A stretch of 32,319 bases of DNA from Anaerolineales bacterium (GTDB lineage Bacteria > Chloroflexota > Anaerolineae > 4572-78 > NAK82). Location: assembly GCA_020343875.1 (NCBI GenBank), contig CP070811.1, forward strand, positions 5,155,981 through 5,188,299, written 5' to 3'. Numbering within the stretch: the first letter of the stretch is position 1; every line of letters begins with the position of its first letter. The notes under the pieces are model-generated. The model searched no databases and was not told where the DNA came from. It was given only the letters and a program-made list of their open reading frames with translations. Shown here in pieces: positions 23,280 through 31,678 of this stretch. The position numbers and the translations under genes are program-made.

Positions 23280-24629
23280 ATGAGCAGCACGAAGTTTCAT
23301 ACTCGAAGCTCAAAGATAGGTAGGAGGGACTTCCTCAAACTTATGGGAGCTGGTGCCGCCTCCTTGGGGATCGCGGGTATCGCCGGCTGCGCTCCCAAGC
23401 CCGCGACACCGGCGGGACCCACCTCCCTCGACTTTATCGTTTGGAGCTATGGCATTGAAACCATCCTCGACAACATCAAGCAGTTCGAAGCGGCCTACGA
23501 TAACGCGTTCGCAGTGTCATTGAAGGACATCGCCTGGGGTGAGTACCACGAGTCGATGGTTGCCCGCTTCACGGCCAAGACGCCCACCGACGTATGCTAC
23601 AACGGTGGCGATTGGCTCCCCGAGTTCGCCAAGGCCGGGTGGGTGGTCCCCTTGGAGGATCACTTCCCGCAAGCGCTGGACTACAAATCAGACATCGTAA
23701 GCTACGCTTTGAGCGACATAACCTACAACGGCAAGCTGTATGGCTTGCCATACTATTGTGACATCACCAGCTTCCAGTACAATGCGAAACTCCTTGAGGA
23801 GAGCGGCATCGACGGCCCTCCTGAAACATGGGAGGAGTTGACAGACCAGTTGGAGTTCCTCAAAGGGAAGGGCTTCGATCCTCCTATGGCCTTGGAGATC
23901 GCCGTTGAGCTGCCTACTACCTTTGACAATTTCACGGCTATGGCCTACGGCCGCGGGGGTGAGTGGTTCGATGAGAATTTCGATCCCCTCTTCGATGACC
24001 CGGCAGGCCCCATGGGGCAGCAGCTGCAGTGGATGGTTGACAACTACAAGGCCGGGCTGGTGACCTACATACCCCACGAGACCGACGTTCAGACCCAGCT
24101 CAACACCGGCAAGACCATCTACACTGTGCTCTGGAACTATAACCTGGCCGCCTTGAACAGCGCAGGGACCTCACCTCTGGCCGGGCAGTACACCATCGGC
24201 CTTATGCCTGGCGCTACCCACGAGACTCAGGGGATGGCCAAGATGTACAACATGACCCAGATGGCCGTGGACCGGGGACAGGAGGTGATGGATGCCTGCT
24301 GGAAGTTCATCGAGTACTTTGCCGGCAAGCACAACGGCGAGTACAAAGTAGCTGAGCGATGGGCAGTGGAGGACGGGCTGGGGTTCGGCATCATACCTCT
24401 CTATGATGACCCCGATGTCAAGGAGGCCTTCGCTGCTTTCTTCGATCCAGTTGTGTTGAAAGAGCAGGCCTCCCTGGCGCGGTCGCGCCCCCATCCCGAG
24501 TGGGAGGGGATCTTCACCGAGTTCGCTCGCATGCAGATCGTCTCAGCCGCAGCTGGGGAGATCGCTGTGGACGAAGCCATCGAGAGCATGTCCAATAGGG
24601 CCAAGGAGTTGAAGGAGCAGTACGCTTAG
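23280..24629 (+). CDS. ABC transporter solute-binding lipoprotein (carbohydrate type)
   Basis: The 449-residue protein begins with a twin-arginine-like signal ('SSKIGRRDFLKLMGAGAASLGIAGIAGC') with a lipobox 'IAGC', so it is a lipid-anchored, probably Tat-routed binding protein. The mature part has family-1 solute-binding features: 'LDFIVWSYG', 'IKQFEAAY', 'PTDVCYNGGDWLPEFAKAGWVVPLEDHF', 'YNGKLYGLPYYCDI', 'NAKLLEESGIDGPPETWEELTDQLEFLKGKG'. It should capture a sugar or sugar-like ligand for the two permeases that follow. ATG 23280 has AAGGAG at about 7 nt. It is the first gene of the operon and is followed by a strong hairpin that could raise its level relative to the permeases. The ligand is not readable. 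Confidence 0.92.
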   Translation: MSSTKFHTRSSKIGRRDFLKLMGAGAASLGIAGIAGCAPKPATPAGPTSLDFIVWSYGIETILDNIKQFEAAYDNAFAVSLKDIAWGEYHESMVARFTAKTPTDVCYNGGDWLPEFAKAGWVVPLEDHFPQALDYKSDIVSYALSDITYNGKLYGLPYYCDITSFQYNAKLLEESGIDGPPETWEELTDQLEFLKGKGFDPPMALEIAVELPTTFDNFTAMAYGRGGEWFDENFDPLFDDPAGPMGQQLQWMVDNYKAGLVTYIPHETDVQTQLNTGKTIYTVLWNYNLAALNSAGTSPLAGQYTIGLMPGATHETQGMAKMYNMTQMAVDRGQEVMDACWKFIEYFAGKHNGEYKVAERWAVEDGLGFGIIPLYDDPDVKEAFAAFFDPVVLKEQASLARSRPHPEWEGIFTEFARMQIVSAAAGEIAVDEAIESMSNRAKELKEQYA

Positions 24630-24649
24630 CTCCCAGCATACTCGTCTCC

Positions 24650-24699
24650 TGGGGTCAACGCTGCTATGCCAGGTTGAAATAGTAGCAGTGTTGACCCCA
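24650..24699 (+). promoter_or_regulatory. Strong intergenic hairpin between binding-protein and permease genes
   Basis: The 17-nt arms T+GGGGTCAACGCTGCTA (24650-24666) and TAGCAGTGTTGACCCC+A (24683-24699) pair fully with one G-U, around a 16-nt loop. No T-tract follows. The position, directly after the binding-protein stop, resembles the malE-malF arrangement, where such a structure stabilises the upstream message or limits read-through. Confidence 0.65.
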
Positions 24700-24791
24700 C
24701 CCAGAATTTAGACCGGATAGGTTTCCAGAGGCGTTGTTTTAAGCCAGATTTGACCGGATGGGGAACGCATTTACGCCGAAAAGGTGGCTCG

Positions 24792-24808
24792 TGAAACCTG
24801 TCAGGCCT
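24792..24808. repeat. Short repeated motif, copy 2
   Basis: TGAAACCTGTCAGGCCT matches the copy at 6593-6609 at 16 of 17 positions. The block from 24700 to 24790 also holds an imperfect internal repeat (GACCGGATAGG / GACCGGATGGG). The whole intergenic patch may be a small dispersed element. Confidence 0.4.
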
Positions 24809-24830
24809 CGAAAAGGGAGGTCGCATCGTT

Positions 24831-25745
24831 GTGGTGGCAAGAGAGCGTTTGAGAAGGCTAACACGTAGCATTAGATTCAGTGCCTATTGGATGATCGCCC
24901 CAGCGGTATTATTGGTGGTTGCCTTCACCCTTTACCCCTATATCTATGCCATTTGGTCCAGTATCCGCGTCACGTCGCCCCTCCTCCCTCCAGCGTTCGC
25001 CGGCCTCAAGAACTACGAAGCCGTAATCACCAGTATCTACTTCCTCCGCTCGGTGAAGAGGACGCTGATTTTCACGGCTGCCTCGGTTCCCATCACGGTG
25101 CTCTTAGGTCTGTTGACAGCCTCTCTCCTCAACCGCCGCTTCATCGGAGATATCGCTTTGAGAGCCCTGGTCTTGCTTCCCTGGGCAATCCCAATTTCGA
25201 TCAGCGGTGTGATTTGGAGAGGGTTCTTTAATGGTGGTTGGGGCGCCCTCAACGCGCTACTCTACATGGCTGGCATCATCCCCAAGTATATCGGATGGTT
25301 GACCACGCCGAATTTGGCTACCTTGGTGGTCATCACGGTCCAGGTTTGGACTCAATTTCCCTTCGCCACGGTGCTGATATTGGCCGCTATGCAGGCGATC
25401 CCCGAAGAACTCTATGAAGCGGCGGCCATCGACGGGGCAGGTCTCCTGCAACGCTTCTTCTACGTCACCCTGCCCAGCATCAGGGCCATGCTGGCCATCG
25501 TAATCATCTTCGAGGTCTTGATGGGGCTGACAGCCTTCGACCTTACCTACGCCTTGACAGGAGGGGGACCGGGCACTGCTACCACCCTTATCAGTTATTT
25601 CACTTATGCGGAATCGTTCAAGATGCTCAATTTCGGGAATGGGGCCGCTCTAGCGGTTATCCTGGCTGCGGTCTCTTTGATCATGATCCTGGCCATCTTG
25701 CAGCTTATTCCCAAGGGAGCGCTCATCGGAGGTGAAGAGGGATGA
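24831..25745 (+). CDS. ABC transporter permease, MalF-type
   Basis: The 304-residue integral membrane protein has about six hydrophobic segments, the first at 20-40 ('YWMIAPAVLLVVAFTLYPYIYAIW'). The EAA loop 'EELYEAAAIDGAGLLQRFFYVTLPSI' contacts the ATPase. 'LTGGGPGTAT' near the C-terminus is typical of sugar permeases of this class. It pairs with the next gene to form the channel. Start GTG 24831 has GGGAGG at 24815-24820. The stop overlaps the next start by 4 bp (ATGA), indicating coupling. No ATPase gene lies in the operon, so a shared MsmK/UgpC-type ATPase from elsewhere is expected. Confidence 0.94.
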   Translation: MVARERLRRLTRSIRFSAYWMIAPAVLLVVAFTLYPYIYAIWSSIRVTSPLLPPAFAGLKNYEAVITSIYFLRSVKRTLIFTAASVPITVLLGLLTASLLNRRFIGDIALRALVLLPWAIPISISGVIWRGFFNGGWGALNALLYMAGIIPKYIGWLTTPNLATLVVITVQVWTQFPFATVLILAAMQAIPEELYEAAAIDGAGLLQRFFYVTLPSIRAMLAIVIIFEVLMGLTAFDLTYALTGGGPGTATTLISYFTYAESFKMLNFGNGAALAVILAAVSLIMILAILQLIPKGALIGGEEG

Positions 25746-26629
25746 CTAGAGGGTGGGGAATCAAACTCGTCACCTATCTGGGGGCTATACTATTGACCAT
25801 GTTCATATTGGCCCCCCTGGCCTGGATATTCCTCTCCAGCATCTTGCCTGAGGCCTCGATCCTTTTGTTCCCGCCGGACTGGTTTCAGTACGGGCTGATC
25901 TACGACAATTACAACTATATCTTCACCGGCCAAGTCCCTCAGACCCCCTTGGTTACCGGGGCATTGCGCACCATGATCTCTCAAGAGGTGCGTCTTGTAC
26001 CTCGGGCTATCCTCAACAGCTTCATAGTTGCTTTTGCGGTCATGCTCGTCAACTTCCTGGTGGGCTCTCTGGCAGCTTACCCCTTCGCCAGATTGAGGTT
26101 TGCGGCCAAGACCCCCATCTTCTTTTTAATCACCATGAGTAGGCTGATACCCACGGTGGCCTTGGCCATACCCTACTACCTCATCGTTCAGAAGTTGGGC
26201 TTGATCGATACCCATTGGGCTCTCATCACCATCTATTCGGTGCTCACATTACCTTTCACCATCCTTATCCTCACCCTCTATTTCCGAGGCATCCCTAAGG
26301 AGATCGAGGAAGCGGCTCAATTGGATGGTTGTGACCCCTTCCAAACCCTCGTCAGGATTGTAGTTCCTCTGGCCCTCCCCAGCCTTATCGGCACGGGCCT
26401 CTTCGCCTTCATGCTCTCCTACAGCGAATTCCTATTTGGGCTTCTCATAACCCAATCCATAAAGACCCGAACGTTACCTGTCATCTTGGCCACCGTCTCC
26501 TGGAATCCGGATGTCACCTGGGGGCTGACTAGCGCCAGTATCGCCATCGGGTTAATCCCCACCTTGATCTTGGTGGTTCCCGTGTGGCGATTTATGGTAA
26601 AGGGGTTGGTGGCCGGAGGTGTGTACTAA
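25742..26629 (+). CDS. ABC transporter permease, MalG-type
   Basis: The 295-residue membrane protein has about six hydrophobic segments ('LVTYLGAILLTMFILAPLAWIFLSSI' first). The EAA loop is 'PKEIEEAAQLDGCDPFQTLVRIVVPLALP', and the C-terminal 'LTSASIAIGLIPTLILVVPVWRFMVKGL' is typical of MalG-like sugar permeases. The ATG overlaps the previous stop by 4 bp. The gap to the next gene is 29 bp with a strong ribosome site, so all belong to one transcription unit. Transport specificity cannot be read. Confidence 0.94.
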   Translation: MTRGWGIKLVTYLGAILLTMFILAPLAWIFLSSILPEASILLFPPDWFQYGLIYDNYNYIFTGQVPQTPLVTGALRTMISQEVRLVPRAILNSFIVAFAVMLVNFLVGSLAAYPFARLRFAAKTPIFFLITMSRLIPTVALAIPYYLIVQKLGLIDTHWALITIYSVLTLPFTILILTLYFRGIPKEIEEAAQLDGCDPFQTLVRIVVPLALPSLIGTGLFAFMLSYSEFLFGLLITQSIKTRTLPVILATVSWNPDVTWGLTSASIAIGLIPTLILVVPVWRFMVKGLVAGGVY

Positions 26630-26658
26630 TTCATCTCTTCCAAGGAGGGATATGGCTA

Positions 26659-28296
26659 GTGAACGCCAAAAGTCCGCAAGGCAGCGTACAAATGGTGACT
26701 TGCTCCTTCCCTACGCCGAAACATCCTTACTACCATGCCCGGCTCTTGTTGGAGACGCCGGGGCAAAAAGACTATCAGGTGCAACGGGTGGAGATCAACG
26801 GCAAGTGGGCGCGCGATTTCTGGGTCTACAACGATGGTACATACCACAAAGACAAGACCTTCCTGGCCGGCGCCGGATCCTCTATGGTGATCCGCCACGA
26901 CTGGCAGAATGGCTCCGCCAATCATCTAGAGATTAAGGCCGCTGCTGAAGACGGGCCGGAAATCACTCTCAGTACCGAGTTCACAGCTCCAGACTATGGG
27001 GGGTACTGGAATCCAGCCTGGAAGTATTATGCCAGTGTGGTTTTGACCGAGAACAACGGCTGGCCTCGGTTGGGGGAGCCCACGCACATCACCCTGGGTC
27101 TTTACGCTGACCGGTTCACCGACCCAGAACGAGAGATCCGGGTGGTGGGAGTGGATCCAGAGAGCGGCGCCTACACGGAGGTGCCCTGCCAGGTGTATGG
27201 CACTTCTACCTGGGATAGCATGAAAGATGAGCGATGCCAGCCTACGGCCACTGTTGAACTGGCCTTCCTGGCCGATGTCCCGCCCAACGGGGCCAAGGTC
27301 TACTTGATCTTCTATGGCAATCCCCATGCCGAGCCCATCACCTATCCCGCTGGCTTGAAGGTCGCAGGAGGGGGCTTCGGGCTGAGGGTGGAAAACGAGC
27401 ATTACCGGGTCAAGCTTCATCCCCTCAGCGGGGCCATTGATGAGGTCTTGCTGAAACAGGGGATGAATGTCCTATTCGACCATCATCTGGAGACCAACGG
27501 TGCCCTCCACTGGAATCCTGGGGTCTATGCCCCACCTCGTGCATGGATTCACGCTTCTGATTGGGACCCACCGACCGGCTACAGCACCCAAGGCGGGCCG
27601 GTTTTCTTCATGACCAAGCGCTGGGGACCTTTTCCCTATTATCCAGAAGTGGAGGTCTCCATCACCTATATCTTCTACGCTCATAATCCGTACATCGTGG
27701 TGACGTCCACCCTTGACGTCCTTGAGGACATGGACGTGGTAGCGCTACGCAACGGAGAGATTGTCTTGAATCACAATGTGGTTCGCGAATTCGCCTGGAA
27801 GAAATCCACTGGTGAGATCAGCAGCGTAGTCATTAAGGAGCGGCCCCGCCACCCAACCCGGGGACTTGACATCGAGGCTGCTACACCCTGGTTTGCCTGG
27901 CACAATCGGGAGATCGGCGCTGCTTTTGGCGTTATCGATCTGGAACTGGCTCATATGCGCCGTAGTGAAGGCCTGAGCCGTGTGGAGCAACCTTTCAGAT
28001 ACATGCACTGGGGCCCTTGGACCTATTGCGCACGCCCATTGATCTACACTTTTGTCAGCAACAACCCGCAACGGGTGATCCGCGCGCCGGGCGGTAGCAC
28101 TTATTACGAGAAGATGGTCTTCCTTCCTTTTCGTCTGGGAAGCGATGAGGCGTCCCGCTTTGAGGCGATCGAGCGACGGCAGCAGACGCTATCCCACCCA
28201 CTAGACATCCGAGTCGTACTGGATACCGACGAGCGGGTCCCCGAAGAATGGATAGCGCCGATCTTGGTCGAAGAATTCGAGGAGATGGAGGACTAA
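26659..28296 (+). CDS. Unrecognised 545-residue beta-rich protein of the carbohydrate operon
   Basis: I cannot assign this protein to a named family. Start GTG 26659 follows AAGGAGGG (26642-26649) by 9 nt; ATG 26652 opens a different, non-conserved frame. It has no signal peptide or membrane helix, so it is cytosolic. It is rich in aromatic residues and alternating strand patterns. From residue about 135 a 'RLGEPTHITLGLYADRF...IRVVGVDPESG...VPCQVYG' block resembles accessory beta-sandwich modules of carbohydrate-active enzymes. At about 245 'VENEHYRVKLHPLSGAIDEVLL' recalls the C-terminal sheets of GH38 and some polysaccharide lyases. Candidate acid/base and sugar-stacking residues are numerous but no catalytic motif is certain. 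Its stop directly abuts the next ATG. A sugar-modifying enzyme or binding protein is the working inference. Confidence 0.8.
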   Translation: MNAKSPQGSVQMVTCSFPTPKHPYYHARLLLETPGQKDYQVQRVEINGKWARDFWVYNDGTYHKDKTFLAGAGSSMVIRHDWQNGSANHLEIKAAAEDGPEITLSTEFTAPDYGGYWNPAWKYYASVVLTENNGWPRLGEPTHITLGLYADRFTDPEREIRVVGVDPESGAYTEVPCQVYGTSTWDSMKDERCQPTATVELAFLADVPPNGAKVYLIFYGNPHAEPITYPAGLKVAGGGFGLRVENEHYRVKLHPLSGAIDEVLLKQGMNVLFDHHLETNGALHWNPGVYAPPRAWIHASDWDPPTGYSTQGGPVFFMTKRWGPFPYYPEVEVSITYIFYAHNPYIVVTSTLDVLEDMDVVALRNGEIVLNHNVVREFAWKKSTGEISSVVIKERPRHPTRGLDIEAATPWFAWHNREIGAAFGVIDLELAHMRRSEGLSRVEQPFRYMHWGPWTYCARPLIYTFVSNNPQRVIRAPGGSTYYEKMVFLPFRLGSDEASRFEAIERRQQTLSHPLDIRVVLDTDERVPEEWIAPILVEEFEEMED

Positions 28297-30327
28297 ATGA
28301 GCGAGTTGCGGATCGAAAGCTGGTCTATGCCAGCCGCCGACGTCGGCCCGGAAGATCCCCTTCCCCCACTTCGTGGTGAAGGGGTATTCCTTGACATAGA
28401 GAAAATCCCAGGTATACCCGATGATAAGTTGAGGAGTTGGGTAAATGGTACTCCTTCCAACATCCTGCCCTACAGCCGCCAAAACAGATTCACCCGAGAA
28501 CGTCGTCCCAGGCATTTCCGGGTTGCGGTATTGGAGAACGAATTCTTGTGCGCAACGTTCCTTCTCGAATTTGGCGGGCGTCTATGGTCGTTGGTGCATA
28601 AACCCTCTGGAAGGGAACTTCTGGATGTCAACCCCGTCTTCCAGCCAGCGAATCTGGCCCTCCGCAACGCGTGGTTCAGCGGAGGCGTGGAGTGGAACAT
28701 CGGCATCTACGGCCATTCAACCTTTACGTGTTCCCCGCTCTTTGCCGCGCGCGTAGAGGGGGCAGATGGAACGCCGATTCTGCGCCTGTACGAGTGGGAG
28801 AGGATTCGGCAGGTCCCTTTCCAGATTGATGCATACCTACCCGATGGATCGCCACTATTGTTCATGCGCGTGCGCATCGTCAACCCACACGACCAAAGGA
28901 TACCTATGTACTGGTGGTCCAATATCGCGGTGCCGGAGACGCCGGATACCCGCGTCCTCGCGCCAGCGGACTCAACGTACCGGTTCGACTATCGCCAATT
29001 TGATGTGATATCCCTCCCAAAAGCCGAAGGGATAGACGTCACGTACCCCAGCAACAGAACTCGCGCTGGCGACCTCTTCTTCCAGATCCCTGATGGCCAT
29101 CGCCCTTGGATCAGTGCGCTGGATGCAGAGGGCAGGGGCCTGGTGCACGTCTCGACAGAAGGGATGATGGGCCGGAAGTTTTTCTGCTGGGGTATGGGCC
29201 ATGGAGGGAGGCACTGGCAAGAGTTCCTCTCTGAGCCCGGACGTACGTACATCGAGATTCAGGCCGGCCTGGCGGAAACGCAGATGCAATATCTCTCTAT
29301 GGCAGCGAAGACGGAACGGTCATGGCTCGAAGGCTACGGTCTGATGGAGGCTGCCCCCGAGGTTGTACATGGGACTGATTGGACGCAAGCTTGGCAATCT
29401 GTCGAAGATGCGCTCAAACAGCTCGTTCCCCGCGCCACCTTTGATGCCGAGTTCAAGCACGGCTTGGAATGGGCCAACAAGGCGCCCGTGGAACTGCTCC
29501 TGCGCGGATCAGGATGGGGTGCATTAGAGCGCCTTCGCAGAGAGGCTGCTGGAGAACCCCCCTTCTGTTCCGAGGGGCTGGTCTTTGATGACGCATCGTT
29601 GGATGAATCGCAGTCTGCCTGGCTTGGCCTCCTCCACGACGGGACATTCCCCGCCTCAGAGCCGGACAAGGAGCCACGCGGCTTTATGGTGCAGGCAGAA
29701 TGGCACACACTGCTGGAGAACGCGGTAAGTACGGGGCGAGGGACAAACTGGTTGGGCTGGCTCCATCTTGGTGTGATGCGATATTATGCGAGGGATCAGG
29801 AAGGTGCCCGTCAGGCCTGGGAGATGTCCCTGGAACAAGCTAACACGGCCTGGGCAACGCGGAATCTGGCAGTGCTCGCCTGGGAGGAGAAACGGTTCAA
29901 CAAGGCTGCCGAGTTGTATGTCGCCGCGTGGCGCATGCAGCCTTCGCTGCTGCCTTTGGCAGTGGAATGTGGTCGTGCCCTGATTGACGCAGGTCGCCCG
30001 CGTGATTGGCTGGAACTTGTGGCTGAGCTTCCCGAATCGATCCGTACTGTAGGACGCATTCGTCTGTTGGAGGCACAGGCGGCCCTGGCTATAGGCGATT
30101 TCGAGACCGTCGAGAACGTATTCGCCGAAAAGCCGGTTGTTGACGATATGCGCGAGGGCGAAAAGTCGCTCTCTCATCTGTGGTTCGACTTTCATGAGCA
30201 GCACCTGAGCGCAGCGGAGAACGTACCGATAGACGCTGCGCTCCGCACCCGTGTGCGCAGGGAATTCCCCGTGCCCAAAGAGTTTGACTTTCGTATGGAG
30301 AGCGATGAATCCGCTCTGCATGGGTAA
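28297..30327 (+). CDS. DUF5107 domain protein with C-terminal TPR region
   Basis: The 676-residue protein carries the DUF5107 signature: 'EFGGRLWSLVHKPSGRELLDVNPVF' (about 91-115) and 'ALRNAWFSGGVEWNIG.YGHSTFTCSPLFAA' (about 121-151), followed by further beta strands to about 350. The C-terminal part (about 483-610) is helical with TPR-like units ('LGVMRYYARDQEGARQAWEMSLEQANTAWATRNLAVLAWEEKRFNKAAELYVAAWRMQP'). DUF5107 proteins resemble aldose-epimerase/galactose-mutarotase-type sandwiches and occur in carbohydrate contexts; no reaction is certain to me. No signal peptide is present. TAA-ATG abutment with the preceding gene indicates strict coupling and probably a joint function. Confidence 0.85.
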   Translation: MSELRIESWSMPAADVGPEDPLPPLRGEGVFLDIEKIPGIPDDKLRSWVNGTPSNILPYSRQNRFTRERRPRHFRVAVLENEFLCATFLLEFGGRLWSLVHKPSGRELLDVNPVFQPANLALRNAWFSGGVEWNIGIYGHSTFTCSPLFAARVEGADGTPILRLYEWERIRQVPFQIDAYLPDGSPLLFMRVRIVNPHDQRIPMYWWSNIAVPETPDTRVLAPADSTYRFDYRQFDVISLPKAEGIDVTYPSNRTRAGDLFFQIPDGHRPWISALDAEGRGLVHVSTEGMMGRKFFCWGMGHGGRHWQEFLSEPGRTYIEIQAGLAETQMQYLSMAAKTERSWLEGYGLMEAAPEVVHGTDWTQAWQSVEDALKQLVPRATFDAEFKHGLEWANKAPVELLLRGSGWGALERLRREAAGEPPFCSEGLVFDDASLDESQSAWLGLLHDGTFPASEPDKEPRGFMVQAEWHTLLENAVSTGRGTNWLGWLHLGVMRYYARDQEGARQAWEMSLEQANTAWATRNLAVLAWEEKRFNKAAELYVAAWRMQPSLLPLAVECGRALIDAGRPRDWLELVAELPESIRTVGRIRLLEAQAALAIGDFETVENVFAEKPVVDDMREGEKSLSHLWFDFHEQHLSAAENVPIDAALRTRVRREFPVPKEFDFRMESDESALHG

Positions 30328-30396
30328 CCATCCGCATGGTAATCGTGGCGCGCAGCCCTAGTTAAACAAATTATGAGAATGGAGGAGATTGGCACA

Positions 30397-31173
30397 ATGA
30401 AAGTACTCTACGCTGGCGACGCTTCTGCAAACCTGGGGCCGATTTTTGTCGCTTCCCCTTTCAACGTAGAGGTCAAGGGGTTCTCCACCCACATCTGGGG
30501 ACAACCCCTGATTGACGCCTTACAGGCCGAGGGAGATATAGAGGTTCAGCACATGACTCCTCACGTGGCCATCGCTGAGTTCCCCCGTACTGTCGACGCT
30601 TTGTCTGAGTACGACGCCGTGATCATCAGCGACTGCGAGTGCGAAGTGCTGGCCCTATACCCATTTTGGATCCCCGGCACACCGCTACCCCGCACTAACC
30701 GCTTGAAGGCCATTCGTGAGTACACCCGGCAGGGGGGTGGCTTGTTGATGGTTGGGGGCTGGACCTCATTCAGCGGGCGCTTCGGCCACGGTGGTTACTA
30801 TGATACCCCTATCGAAGACGCGCTGCCCGTCACCTGCCTGAAAGGCATGGACGATCGAGTGGAGACACCGGAGGGGATCAATGCCAAGATCTTGAAGCCG
30901 GAGCACCCTATTGTGGCCGGCATCCCCTGGGATGAGTGCCCCGTCTTCGAAGGATTCAATAAGATCATCCCTAAAGAGGAGGCAGATGTCTTGGCTCTTA
31001 TTGGTGAGGGTGAGGATGAAAATCCCCTCATCGTGACCTGGGAGTTCGGCCAGGGACGAGCCATGGCCTTCGCCACCGATTGTTCACCGCACTGGGCTGC
31101 CTATTTCCAGCCTTGGGAGTACTATGGGCAATTCTGGCGACAGGCGCTTCGCTGGCTGGCGAAAGAGCTCTAG
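30397..31173 (+). CDS. Glutamine amidotransferase-like protein (GATase1_like), nucleophile Cys absent
   Basis: The 258-residue flavodoxin-like/GATase fold matches the putative amidotransferase family PF07090 by eye: 'MKVLYAGDASANLGPI', 'STHIWGQPLIDALQ', 'YDAVIISDCECEVLAL', 'GGGLLMVGGWTSFSGRFGHGGYYDTPIEDALPVTC', and 'EFGQGRAMAFATDCSPHWA'. At the nucleophile elbow, where class I amidotransferases have GxCxG, it reads G120-G121-W122-T123-S124, so glutaminase chemistry is unlikely. ThuA-like proteins of sugar operons share this fold and offer an alternative: a sugar-binding or isomerising role. ATG 30397 has GGAGGAG upstream. It is the last gene before the terminator; the 69-bp gap before it holds no promoter I can see. 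Confidence 0.85.
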   Translation: MKVLYAGDASANLGPIFVASPFNVEVKGFSTHIWGQPLIDALQAEGDIEVQHMTPHVAIAEFPRTVDALSEYDAVIISDCECEVLALYPFWIPGTPLPRTNRLKAIREYTRQGGGLLMVGGWTSFSGRFGHGGYYDTPIEDALPVTCLKGMDDRVETPEGINAKILKPEHPIVAGIPWDECPVFEGFNKIIPKEEADVLALIGEGEDENPLIVTWEFGQGRAMAFATDCSPHWAAYFQPWEYYGQFWRQALRWLAKEL

Positions 31174-31341
31174 AGAAAGGTTGCCAGTGACTAGATAACC
31201 TTCGCTTGAGGGCGCGGTAACTTGAGATAGCCTAAGTCTAACGTTTGCCGACCGCTGTTCCAAGTCCGGCCAGCAGTTGCCCTGTCTGCCAAGTGCCACT
31301 AAGTCATCCCCCCTGATGCACTACAAAAGTGAGATAACAGA
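31174..31341. other. Intergenic region after the carbohydrate operon
   Basis: First part of a 505-bp gap without a gene. I see no RNA gene or coding frame with family-like content here. Confidence 0.45.
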
Positions 31342-31374
31342 AACGGGCCTGCATCTCTTTCAGGCTCGTTTTTT
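31342..31374 (+). terminator. Rho-independent terminator of the carbohydrate operon
   Basis: AACGGGCCTG (31342-31351) pairs with CAGGCTCGTT (31361-31370) over ten base pairs, one of them G-U, with a 9-nt loop. The run TTTTTT spans 31369-31374. Orientation and position fit the end of the operon 168 bp after its last stop codon. Confidence 0.85.
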
Positions 31375-31678
31375 GTCTAGAAGTAGAGGATAGAATCAAA
31401 AGGGCCAGACCCACACCCCGGAAGTTTCGATGGTGCAAAAGGGGGATTGAATGTCAGGGCCGAATATGATATATATTTATATTACAGAGCGGCCACAACC
31501 GGGGGCTTGGTCATGTTAACCGCAAACTATTTGCCCAGGTCCAGGTGATCGGCCGTGTTTATACCGTCTTTGACTCATGCTAATGGCAAAGGTATTATTG
31601 CTGACAACACAATGAACCACCGATCTGCAAGGCTTAACATTTGACCTATCCCAATTCAAATAGGCCAAGAGGGCTCAT
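31375..31678. other. AT-rich intergenic region before the secreted protease-like gene
   Basis: This region is clearly more AT-rich than its neighbours, especially 31460-31485. A weak promoter, TTGAAT (31447-31452), 17 nt, TATATA (31470-31475), matches 8 of 12 consensus bases. No gene or RNA is seen. Confidence 0.4.

Noticed and set aside
26652..26936. ATG 26652 as start of a separate small gene after the permeases
   Set aside because: The ribosome site is too close, and the frame gives a polar, unconserved peptide overlapping the coherent 545-residue frame that starts at GTG 26659.
29656..30321. Minus-strand frame opposite the DUF5107 gene's TPR part
   Set aside because: The plus-strand protein has coherent repeats there, while the antisense product has none.
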